Assembly (NCBI GenBank): GCA_963775835.1
Contig: CAVZKV010000029.1
Coordinates: forward strand, 434,001 to 498,000
DNA from: AWTP1-13 sp963775835
GTDB lineage: Bacteria; Pseudomonadota; Alphaproteobacteria; Rhizobiales; Hyphomicrobiaceae
Reading direction: 5' to 3'
Length of the DNA stretch: 64,000 nucleotides
The notes beneath the pieces are model-generated. The model was not told where the DNA came from. It did not search any database and worked only from the letters and a program-made list of their open reading frames with translations. Made by a program: the position numbers and the translations under genes. This document shows positions 9,485-16,678 of this stretch, piece after piece; positions within the stretch are counted from its first letter, which is position 1, and each line of letters begins with the position of its first letter.

Positions 9485-10642
9485 ATGGCCAATCAAGTCT
9501 TCGATACGATCGTCGTTGGCGTCGGCGGAATGGGCTCGGCGGCGACCTACGAGTTGGCGCGCCGCGGCCGGCGCGTGCTCGGGCTGGAACAGTTCAGCAT
9601 CCCGCACGAGCTTGGATCATCCGCCGGCTCGACCCGCATCTTTCGTTTTGCCTATTTCGAAGACCCAAGCTACGTGCCGTTGATGCGCCTGTCATTCGCG
9701 CGCTGGCGGGCGCTCGAGCGCGATTTTGGCGAGACCCTGCTCACCATAACCGGCGGTCTCGATATCGGGCTGCCGTCGGGCCGGGTCGTCAGCGGCGCCA
9801 AGGAGGCATGCCGCACGCACCGGCTGACGCACGAGGTGCTCCAAGCGCGCGATGTCGCGCGGCGGTTTCCGGCCTGGCGGCTGCCCCCGGAGTTCGAAGC
9901 GGTGCACCAGACCGAGGCAGGCTTCTTGACGGCGGAGCGGGCCATCGTTGCGCACGTGACGCTCGCGCGCAAACTCGGTGCAGACGTGCGCGAGAGCGAA
10001 GCCGTGCGGAGCTGGAAGGCAGTCGGCGATAGGGTCGAGGTTGAAACGGACAAGGGCCGTTACGAGGCGGGCTCGCTTGTCCTAGCGGCCGGGGCGTGGA
10101 CAGCCAAGCTGCTCCGCCAGCTGAAGCCGTTAGCAGTCCCGGAACGGCAGGTCGTCGGCTGGTTCAAAACGGGGGGGCCGCAGTTCGCACCGGCCGCATT
10201 TCCAGTGTTCATCCTCGATTGTCCGGAAACGGGGATATTCTACGGGTTTCCGGAACGGGCTGACGAAGGCTTCAAGGTCGGCAAGTTCCATCATCGCCAC
10301 GAAACGGTCGATCCCGACACCATCGATCGGAGCATCGTCCCGGAGGACGTGGAAGCTCTTACCGGGCTCGAGCGCTACCTGTCGGCAGCAATGGGACCAC
10401 CGATGGGCTTCAAGACCTGCATGTTCGTGAACTCGCCAGACGAGCACTTCATCATTGATGTGTTGCCCGGACACCCGAATGTGGTTGTCGCTGCCGGCTT
10501 CTCCGGACACGGCTACAAGTTCTGCTCGGGTATCGGCGAGATTCTCGCTGACCTGGTCATGTACGGCGCGACGTCGCACGACACGCATCTGTTCAGTCTC
10601 TCTCGGCCCGCGCTGGCGATTGCGATGCCCCCCTCTTGCTAG
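9485..10642 (+). CDS. Monomeric sarcosine oxidase / N-methyltryptophan oxidase-like FAD enzyme
   Basis: A 385-residue flavoprotein that would oxidise a secondary N-methyl amino acid (sarcosine, N-methyltryptophan or similar) with oxygen, giving formaldehyde and peroxide. The N-terminus has the Rossmann dinucleotide motif VVGVGGMGSAATYELARRG. Near the end, GFKTCMF carries Cys312, which matches the cysteine that binds FAD covalently in monomeric sarcosine oxidases. A long N-terminal extension is possible in the same frame from 9128, but those bases code for the cyclase/TPR protein in another frame. ATG 9485, directly before ANQVFDTIVVG, is the sensible start. It lies 49 bp after the cyclase stop on the same strand. 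The exact substrate is not readable from sequence. Confidence 0.85.
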   Translation: MANQVFDTIVVGVGGMGSAATYELARRGRRVLGLEQFSIPHELGSSAGSTRIFRFAYFEDPSYVPLMRLSFARWRALERDFGETLLTITGGLDIGLPSGRVVSGAKEACRTHRLTHEVLQARDVARRFPAWRLPPEFEAVHQTEAGFLTAERAIVAHVTLARKLGADVRESEAVRSWKAVGDRVEVETDKGRYEAGSLVLAAGAWTAKLLRQLKPLAVPERQVVGWFKTGGPQFAPAAFPVFILDCPETGIFYGFPERADEGFKVGKFHHRHETVDPDTIDRSIVPEDVEALTGLERYLSAAMGPPMGFKTCMFVNSPDEHFIIDVLPGHPNVVVAAGFSGHGYKFCSGIGEILADLVMYGATSHDTHLFSLSRPALAIAMPPSC

Positions 10643-11081
10643 GCCCGGTCAAGACTTGGCGGGGCTAGATGAGTTGGACCAAACCTGCGCCCCCGGGCCG
10701 ATGCGTTCCAGGGGTGGCGACCCACACAAGCATCCGAAGGTCAGACCAACAGGCAGGGCCACACAAATTCGCTACAATTGAGGGGATTTGGGAAGTGTTG
10801 CAACTTGTCCGATCGGGGCGACGGGGGAGATAGACAAGATCGTGTGTGGCCCTGCGTTACTGCGTGAGTACGCGCATTGATGCCAGCCAACCCATCCGGA
10901 TAAACCCTCATATTGCATCGGGAACTATCGACCGCTCGGACGGACGACTGAAACTGTTGGCAGATCGGCGATGATGCGCTGGCAACGTAAGGAACATGAC
11001 GAAAAAGGATGTTCGCCGCGGCGTTGGTGGAGCAGCTTTGTCACACGGGCCGCATCCTGACTTTTTGTGTCAACTATAGGC
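10643..11081. other. Intergenic region, no gene seen
   Basis: About 440 bases between the oxidase and a MerR-type promoter. No frame with recognisable content on either strand, and no merR gene or metal-efflux gene next to the promoter. Confidence 0.4.
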
Positions 11082-11112
11082 TTGCACCTGTAGCTACTCC
11101 ATATTTTATGAT
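11082..11112 (+). promoter_or_regulatory. MerR-family-type promoter with 19-bp spacer
   Basis: TTGCAC (11082-11087), exactly 19 bases (CTGTAGCTACTCCATATTT), then TATGAT (11107-11112). A 19-bp spacer with a partial dyad between the elements is the hallmark of promoters activated by MerR-family metal or redox regulators, which untwist the spacer. A near copy lies at 20104-20134. No merR gene is visible beside it. The nearest downstream gene on this strand is the AP2-like protein at 11224. Confidence 0.55.
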
Positions 11113-11223
11113 GTGGCGACTGACCATCGAGGGGCCGTGGTCGACCGCATGTTAGTGCATGCTCGAAGCACGGAACATCCCGAAGTTGGCGATGCACACG
11201 GGACCACGCATTTTCAGGGGCGG

Positions 11224-11460
11224 ATGTCAGCGAGCAGCAAGCAAAATCGTAGGCGCACGACCAATCCAGACCTCCCACGCTTCGTCTACCCGAATGGGAA
11301 ACGCTACCGGGCTTTGGTGCGGCATGGCTCTGAGATCTTCTATGTCGGAACATTCGGCACACCCGAGGAGGCGAGTAAATTCGCCGAGCGGTTGGCTAAA
11401 CGGCTACGGGGCAAGTCCTACACGCCGGTGGCGAAGCGGAAGACGGCGCGCAAGCGCTAG
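11224..11460 (+). CDS. Small basic protein with AP2-like domain
   Basis: A 78-residue protein starting at ATG 11224; an upstream ATG at 11113 in the same frame is less likely. The segment PNGKRYRALVRHGSEIFYVG, then TFGTPEEASKFAERL, resembles the three-stranded sheet plus helix of AP2 DNA-binding domains found in phage and homing-endonuclease proteins (typical pattern: RARI..GK...LG.F.T.EEA). The C-terminus is very basic (KRKTARKR). It stands alone and its role is unknown. The AP2 assignment rests on pattern only. Confidence 0.45.
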   Translation: MSASSKQNRRRTTNPDLPRFVYPNGKRYRALVRHGSEIFYVGTFGTPEEASKFAERLAKRLRGKSYTPVAKRKTARKR

Positions 11461-11612
11461 GCGGTTTTCGGCGGCCCTTCAAGACGCAGGGGCCAAGCAC
11501 AGAGCGGCACACAAGTCGCCAAGGTGATGCCGCGCACTTGATCGGCTTGCTTTCCGAGGGCTTATCGAGCCATCCCTCTAGCCGGGCGAACTTTCTTCTC
11601 CCCCCAAATGAA

Positions 11613-11639
11613 AAGGCACCCGGCGGAACGGGTGCCCTT
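11613..11639 (-). terminator. Rho-independent-type terminator, best read leftwards
   Basis: AAGGCACCC and GGGTGCCCTT pair around a GGCGGAAC-type loop. On the minus strand the hairpin is followed by TTTTCATTTGG, a proper T-tract, whereas on the plus strand it is not. It would end transcription coming from the right, yet no minus-strand gene is recognisable there. This suggests a gene has been lost between 11640 and 12530. Confidence 0.5.
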
Positions 11640-12535
11640 CCACAATCGGGATACCAGGGCAGCGCGTCGACGGCGCGTTCTTAGCGTCCCGTTGAAAACT
11701 CGCCTTTCATTCTCCACAAACAGTGTGGCGGGAAGGGGACCAACTGACCGCTTTCAGCACTCCGGCGAAGGCTGCCGTCGCTTGCCCAGCGATGGCTTGA
11801 TGATTTCACCTTGTAATAGGTTACCCATCCGCCCTTTAGATGCTCGAGAACCTGTCGGAAGTCGCCAATGTCCCAAGGCTCGACAAATTTCAGTGTGTTG
11901 ATGGCTTCCAGAAAAACTCACCCTGTGTGTGGCGTGATCGGAGGAATGTTTGCCCCCGTCATGTCGATCGAGAAGGCGAAATTCTCGTTCTTTTCTCGGA
12001 AAAGATGGATGAACATGCACTTTGCCCACGTGTCCCCCGCACCTGACTGAGGAACTACCGTCCGACTTCGAAGTTCCGGGGACAACAGAATTTAGGGCAC
12101 GATGTTGTGCCTTTGCCGCGGGCAAACCTACCATGCGACAATTGCGGCTTATACGTCCGAACTTCTGGCTCTCTCAGTTTCCCCTGACGCACCCCAGACC
12201 CTACGCACCGCGTCAGTAACTGGCCTCGTTAGCCTCTTCGGCACCTTTGGCCCGCGTGTCGACTTCGCTACCGGGGCCTCTGTTTTTGGTGCAGCAATCC
12301 CCTTTGTCTCGACGAGCGCGCCAGCCGCGCCGATTTTGGCGAGCGCGCTTTTTGCGCCACTTTGTGGAGCTCGAATCCTATTACGTTACTGTGACTCTCG
12401 CGCGGAGCCTCCAGACCTTTCCGCGGAGATTTCTGGCACCACCCCCTCGATGTGCGGTGCCCCTCTTTTTGGCTGCAGCCCGTTTGACGCCGGCACCCGA
12501 GACAGTTTCGCTCAACATGCGGGGAGAGCTGCAAC
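11640..12535. other. Long stretch without recognisable gene
   Basis: About 900 bases between the terminator and the terminase remnant. Frames of up to 145 codons exist on both strands (for example 12102-12539 plus, 11754-12134 minus), but their translations are rich in Ser/Pro/Arg, have no domain pattern and overlap each other. Given the phage terminase remnant that follows, this may be eroded prophage DNA. Confidence 0.35.
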
Positions 12536-13250
12536 ATGAGCGGCGCACAGCGCACGCGCCGGCCCTCCACGCGCATTCAACTGTCGCCCAAACAGGCGAA
12601 TATTTACACCTGGGGCTGGCAGTAAGGACGCCCGCTTCCGCTACGCGGTGTGCGGCCGGCGGTTTGGCAAGACCTACCTGGGCGCGGAGGAAATCCGCCG
12701 CGCCTATCAACTTGCCGTCGAGAATAACATCCACCCCGACAACGAGATCTGGTACGGCGCGCCGACCTTCAAGCAGGCCAAGCGCGTGATGTGGAACCGG
12801 TCAGCGGCCGTCCCAACAACACCGAATGCGTGATGCCGATGGAAAACCGGCCACGTCATTCGCGTGGTCGGCCTCGACGACCCCGATGCGCTGCGTGGCT
12901 CGGGCCTGTGGTTCTTCCTGGGCGACGAATGGGACGACGCCAAGCCGGTGATCTTGCCCGAGATCATCCGGCCGATGCTCGGCACCTGCAACGGGCACGC
13001 CATGTTTATCGGCACGCCCAAGGGCTTTGCCGAGCTCTACAAGGGCTATTGCCAGGGGCAGCAGAGCTTCCTGCAGCCGGACGATCCGCTCTACCAGGAA
13101 GCCCTGCTGGGCCGCCTGCCCGATCACAAATCGTGGAAGTACGACAACGCGCTCTGTTCGTTCGACGCGCGCACGTTCCGCCAGGAATACCTGGCTTCCT
13201 TTGAGACCTTGCGGGCCGCATACGATTTTGACCGGGCCGAGTGCGTTAGG
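12536..13250 (+). pseudogene. Phage terminase large subunit, decayed
   Basis: The packaging ATPase of a tailed phage, in pieces. One frame begins MSGAQRTRR...SPKQANIYTWGWQ and stops. The next frame gives FRYAVCGRRFGKTYLGAEE, a terminase Walker A-like motif, then WYGAPTFKQAKRVMWNR. After a further shift comes SGRPNNTECVMP, and after another GHVIRVVGLDDPDALRGSG and WFFLGDEWDD (Walker B), with FIGTPKG and FRQEYLASFE. It then ends abruptly near 13240, without the nuclease domain. At least three frame changes make this a clear prophage relic. No other structural phage gene is in the window. Confidence 0.8.
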
Positions 13251-13303
13251 CCCTGCGGCTCTCATCACGATCTCAAACTCGCTGCGGCCCTTCGGTTGGC
13301 GGC

Positions 13304-14710
13304 CTACGCCGCGGCCATCCGCATTGGCCCGGCCATAAGCCGCTGACGTACCAATTCGATGTGCCCGCGCAAGTCGTACTGCTGGTCTGAAAAGTTGTGC
13401 GGTATCCGGATGCGGCGCACCGCAGCATCGATGCGATCGAGCTCCGCCTGAGCTGCGTCGGGCGCATAGGCCTGGGCTCCGCTGTCAAGCGATCTCTCCA
13501 GCCACCGCAGCTGGCGATACCAGTAGAGGAGACGCCGGCGGACATTCCAGATGTAGACTATCGGCACGAGCCGTATCATCGGCAGGGCTACGGCCAGGAT
13601 CGGGATCAGCAACAGGAACGTCGCGGCATGCGTCCACATGAATGTGGTCACCGAGAATGGCAGGCGCATCTGCTTGTTGATGGGGGCGAGCATCCGCAGC
13701 AGAACGGGCAGCTCCCCCGTCTTGTAAATTGGCCGCGCTTCGTTAGCGGTTTCCAACTCGGGATTGTGCACTGACGGGAATTCTCCGGCCCTGTGGAAGA
13801 GGACGGGATCGCCCGATTTGTCCAAGCCCGACTTCGGGTTGTGAGCGACGGCATACGCCAGGATATTCACGAGGGCGGGTGGCATGTCGGCGCGAACGAT
13901 CAGCGCCGCGCTTGTCGTCAGCAAGGTGATGTCGGCCGATGGCAGCTGCGGCTCGAACTCTACCGCCCCCCTGTGCAGTACGACTTTGGCCAGAGCCGGA
14001 AATCGATCGGTGTAGGCCTCGGCCTCTGGGGAGAAATCCATCAGGCGAATATCGGGGACGCGCAGCAGCTCCTGAATTCGGTCGCTATCCGCCGGGAGGA
14101 TGACGATGCCGGCATCGACCTCGCCGCTTACCAGCTGCTCCGCCTTACCCGACAACGGCGCCTCGACGAGGGTAGCGTTGGTCGCATCGACCCCATTGGC
14201 CTTGAGGAGCTGCCCGGCGATACGGCGTGTCGCACTCTGCGCACCCCCAATCAGGATCTTCCTGCCCCCGAGGTCGCGCAGGCTTTCGATCGGCAGGTCA
14301 CCGCGGGTAAAGACCCAGATCGGCTCGTAGAACAGCCGTCCGATCGAGCGCAACTTCCCCGCCATCTGCTTGTCATGCAGCTCGCGCTCCTCTGCCGTCG
14401 CCAACCGGCCTTGGAGGCTACCGAATAGCCCACCCTTTACGAGCGCTGCTTGCATGCCGGAGGCGGAATCAATGAGGGTATTGAAGGTCGCGAATCCCTC
14501 CGTGCTTTGCCGCGTTTCCAAATTCACACCGTGACGTTCAAGGTCGCCCCGATAGGTGTTCACCAGCTCCTCATACTGCACGCCCGGGATACCCAGGACG
14601 ATCTTGCCGCCGCCGTCATCCTTTGTCGTCAGCAGCATCGCCGCGGGTACCAGCAAAGCGATGATAACGCCGCCCACGATCACTACGCCTTTGAGTGCCG
14701 TCGACTGCAT
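13304..14710 (-). CDS. TAXI-family solute-binding protein with membrane-anchored C-terminus
   Basis: A protein of the TAXI (TRAP-associated extracytoplasmic immunogenic) solute-binding family. An N-terminal membrane segment (VVIVGGVIIALLVPAAML) precedes the periplasmic two-lobed domain (about residues 35-350), with GGQKILIGG-like DLGGRKILIGG, RRIAGQLLKANGV and VDAGIVILPAD. Unlike ordinary TAXI proteins it carries a C-terminal membrane segment (ATFLLLIPILAVALPMIRLV) and a basic/amphipathic cytoplasmic tail of about 90 residues (RRRLLYWYRQLRWLER). No TRAP permease gene lies beside it, so sensing or scaffolding is as likely as transport. I chose ATG 14710, just before the hydrophobic segment; in-frame ATGs at 14755 and 14803 would add 15-31 residues. 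Confidence 0.82.
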   Translation of the reverse strand: MQSTALKGVVIVGGVIIALLVPAAMLLTTKDDGGGKIVLGIPGVQYEELVNTYRGDLERHGVNLETRQSTEGFATFNTLIDSASGMQAALVKGGLFGSLQGRLATAEERELHDKQMAGKLRSIGRLFYEPIWVFTRGDLPIESLRDLGGRKILIGGAQSATRRIAGQLLKANGVDATNATLVEAPLSGKAEQLVSGEVDAGIVILPADSDRIQELLRVPDIRLMDFSPEAEAYTDRFPALAKVVLHRGAVEFEPQLPSADITLLTTSAALIVRADMPPALVNILAYAVAHNPKSGLDKSGDPVLFHRAGEFPSVHNPELETANEARPIYKTGELPVLLRMLAPINKQMRLPFSVTTFMWTHAATFLLLIPILAVALPMIRLVPIVYIWNVRRRLLYWYRQLRWLERSLDSGAQAYAPDAAQAELDRIDAAVRRIRIPHNFSDQQYDLRGHIELVRQRLMAGPMRMAAA

Positions 14711-14859
14711 GCGGGTCGTTCCAGATGCTGTGCAATAACTCAGGAATGCGCTGCCCATCGGCCACACGCTACCGCGTGTATCCTCGGCTCTAGCGACCCG
14801 CAAAGGTTCGGCGCCGCGGCGACTTTTTCACCTCGGCATTGACCCTCATTCTGCAGCTT

Positions 14860-15193
14860 CTACCAATCGGACGCCTGGGCCATTCGCATGCTGGTCTGGA
14901 TCACCGCTGGCTGCGTGTCTGCCAACTTTTGCCGCGACTTCACTTTGCGCACTTGCAGGTTGCCCTTGGTCGGGTGGGCGGCGTTGAGACCGACGACCTT
15001 GCCATTGCTGACGTCCACCGAGACATCGACTTTGCCCGCCTTGTGGAGCTTGTGCTTGCCGTTCTTTTTCACGTTGTCGCCGAAGCGCGCGACCATTTTG
15101 GTGCTTCTTCTGCTTCTTTGCCAGAGCCACCCCGGATGCTGCGATTGCGCCGATTGATGTGATCAAAGCGAGAATTGCGCGCCGACTGATCAT
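14860..15193 (-). pseudogene. Small secreted basic protein, apparent frameshift
   Basis: Frame one encodes a clean signal peptide (MISRRAILALITSIGAIAA, then GVALAKKQKK). The homologous-looking mature part (FGDNVKKNGKHKLHKAGKVD and NGKVVGLNAAHPTKGNLQVR) lies one base out of frame from about 15090 and ends at 14860. Both halves resemble one short lysine-rich exported protein family common in Hyphomicrobiales (pattern: NGKH.LHK.GK.D..V.V.NGKV.G), function unknown. A one-base indel around codon 33 breaks it. This is a pseudogene or a sequencing error. Confidence 0.55.
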
Positions 15194-15309
15194 GCGTTAG
15201 CTCCTTCAAACTGAAGCTTGACCATGACCCACGTGTCCCGCGCGTCCGTCCGCACCATCAATCGCACTTGAATCGGACACGTCGATGGCGCCATAGGGAT
15301 TTCGCGACT

Positions 15310-15425
15310 TCTAGGCCCTACCGCGTGTTGTCGTTCGAAGCGGTCTCGCAGCTCCGCAAGCTCGGGTTCAAGGCACGCAGGCTGGAGGATGGCCTTCCCG
15401 AGTGGAAGGCAGCTGACCCCGTCCA
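15310..15425 (+). pseudogene. Rhodanese-domain C-terminal fragment
   Basis: PYRVLSFEAVSQLRKLGFKA and RRLEDGLPEWKAA match the end of rhodanese domains as found in ArsR-rhodanese fusion regulators (usual pattern CRGPYCVLA.EAV..LR..GF.ARRLEDG.PEWRAAG). The active-site loop is gone: the segment before PYRV reads TSR and the loop cysteines are absent. There is no start, and no HTH part upstream. It is a relic. Confidence 0.55.
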
Positions 15426-15677
15426 TCGAGACGAAGCAGACGGCCCCGGCCGCGAACGTCAAGCCCATCGTGCGAAGCGAGGGCGCCCTCAGCGCGAACC
15501 ATGCGCGCTATCTGAACATTATGTAGCGGATCGTGCTCCGCAAGGCTTCGCAGATACTCGTGGTCGGATAGACCCCTGGGCGCCGTGGCAACGGCCGCGC
15601 TTACACCACCTCGCCCAGGTAAGCATCGGGGGAAGAAAGCCGATCAGTTGATGCCCGTGCAGGCTTAATCCTCGCCG

Positions 15678-16028
15678 TTACCGGCCACACTCGTTGCGGT
15701 AGCGCCGGCAATTGCCTTCGCCGACCTCACCGCGCTCTTCTTTGTTGATGCAGGCGCGGCGCAGCCGCTCGCAGTACGACGCTCGTCCACCGCATTCCTG
15801 GCGGTATCTACGGCAGTTTCCTTCTCCCGCTTCACCGCGTTCTTCTTTGTAGATGCAGGCGCGGCGCAGGCGCTCGCAATAGCCCCCTCCGTACTGCACT
15901 TGCTCTACGAGGCTTTCCGAGAAGCCAGCGCCGCGGACATCAACGCCGACAGGCGCGGCTACGCCGTTCGAGACACTAGCGAGACCCAGGCCGGCGGCCA
16001 GGATCATTGCACGGATGATTGCCTGCAT
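15678..16028 (-). CDS. Secreted cysteine-rich protein with two tandem repeats
   Basis: A 116-residue exported protein. A signal peptide (MQAIIRAMILAAGLGLASVS) is followed by a short linker and two nearly identical repeats of about 33 residues. Each reads YCERLRRACI, K-E-E-R-G-E, then GEGNCRRYR and ECG, giving four cysteines per repeat with spacing C-x6-C-x13-C-x6-C. The pattern implies two small disulphide-stabilised or metal-binding units in the periplasm. The repeat is also conserved at DNA level, so the duplication is recent or under selection. Function unknown. It is transcribed away from the ion-channel gene at 16679. Confidence 0.7.
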   Translation of the reverse strand: MQAIIRAMILAAGLGLASVSNGVAAPVGVDVRGAGFSESLVEQVQYGGGYCERLRRACIYKEERGEAGEGNCRRYRQECGGRASYCERLRRACINKEERGEVGEGNCRRYRNECGR

Positions 16029-16678
16029 GTTTGGTTCACTCCCTGTGAGCTACTTCCCTTCCTCCGGCGTCAGGCCCGTTTGGGGCCGGCATTGAGCCAC
16101 GCAACCTTGTTGCAATTAGAGCGGATGGCTGAATACCAGCGAACAGAATTGTTCATTTGCTATTCATCCATCCGGTCGCTTCCGGGTGCAGGCCAAAGAA
16201 GCCTGGCACGCAGTCGTCCCAACAGGTGGCCCAATATTTATCCATCCTACTTCGATGCCGCAGTTGAGTAGGCCGCACTACGGGTTCGTGGAGGTCGAAG
16301 CCACGTTTTGTGGGCTCGGAGGCCCCACGCGCCTGGAAAGGAAAATAGCCAGTGCGCGTCATTGCCTTGCCACCTTGACGGTGAAGCCTGTCGCTTGGCT
16401 GTCTTTTCACACTTGCTAGTGGCAAGGGATTCTGGCTTTGCGTCCATCTGCCAGGAAGCAGTTGGATTAGGGTGATAGTTGATTTGCTCATTATGCGGGA
16501 GGCAGCTTTGGACCCGCCGCTGTTCGAATTATAGCAAGCGGCTGGCGAGTAGGCGCGTCAGCATACTGGGAAGAAGGGGCTGTTCCGGTACAGGAGCGAT
16601 TGGACCGACCCGCCCCAATAAGCGCGTCGCTCCATCTGCCAGGGAGATCGCTCCGACGCAGGGCACGGAAGGGGTAAC
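16029..16678. other. Long divergent intergenic region upstream of the ion-channel gene
   Basis: About 650 bases between two divergently transcribed genes, the cysteine-rich protein (minus) and the receptor-channel (plus). No recognisable coding content; the frame at 16153-16491 minus has no family signature. Both promoters must lie here. The size leaves room for regulator sites or a small RNA, but I could not identify either. Confidence 0.4.

Noticed and set aside
10925..11362. 145-codon minus-strand frame as a merR gene for the promoter at 11082
   Set aside because: The translation has no MerR HTH (IGELA..TG..TIRYYE-like) and runs through the promoter itself.
15190..15468. 92-codon minus-strand frame whose stop overlaps the next start (ATGA-like)
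   Set aside because: Tempting because of the overlap, but the opposite strand holds a recognisable rhodanese fragment at 15310-15425 and the minus frame has no family pattern.
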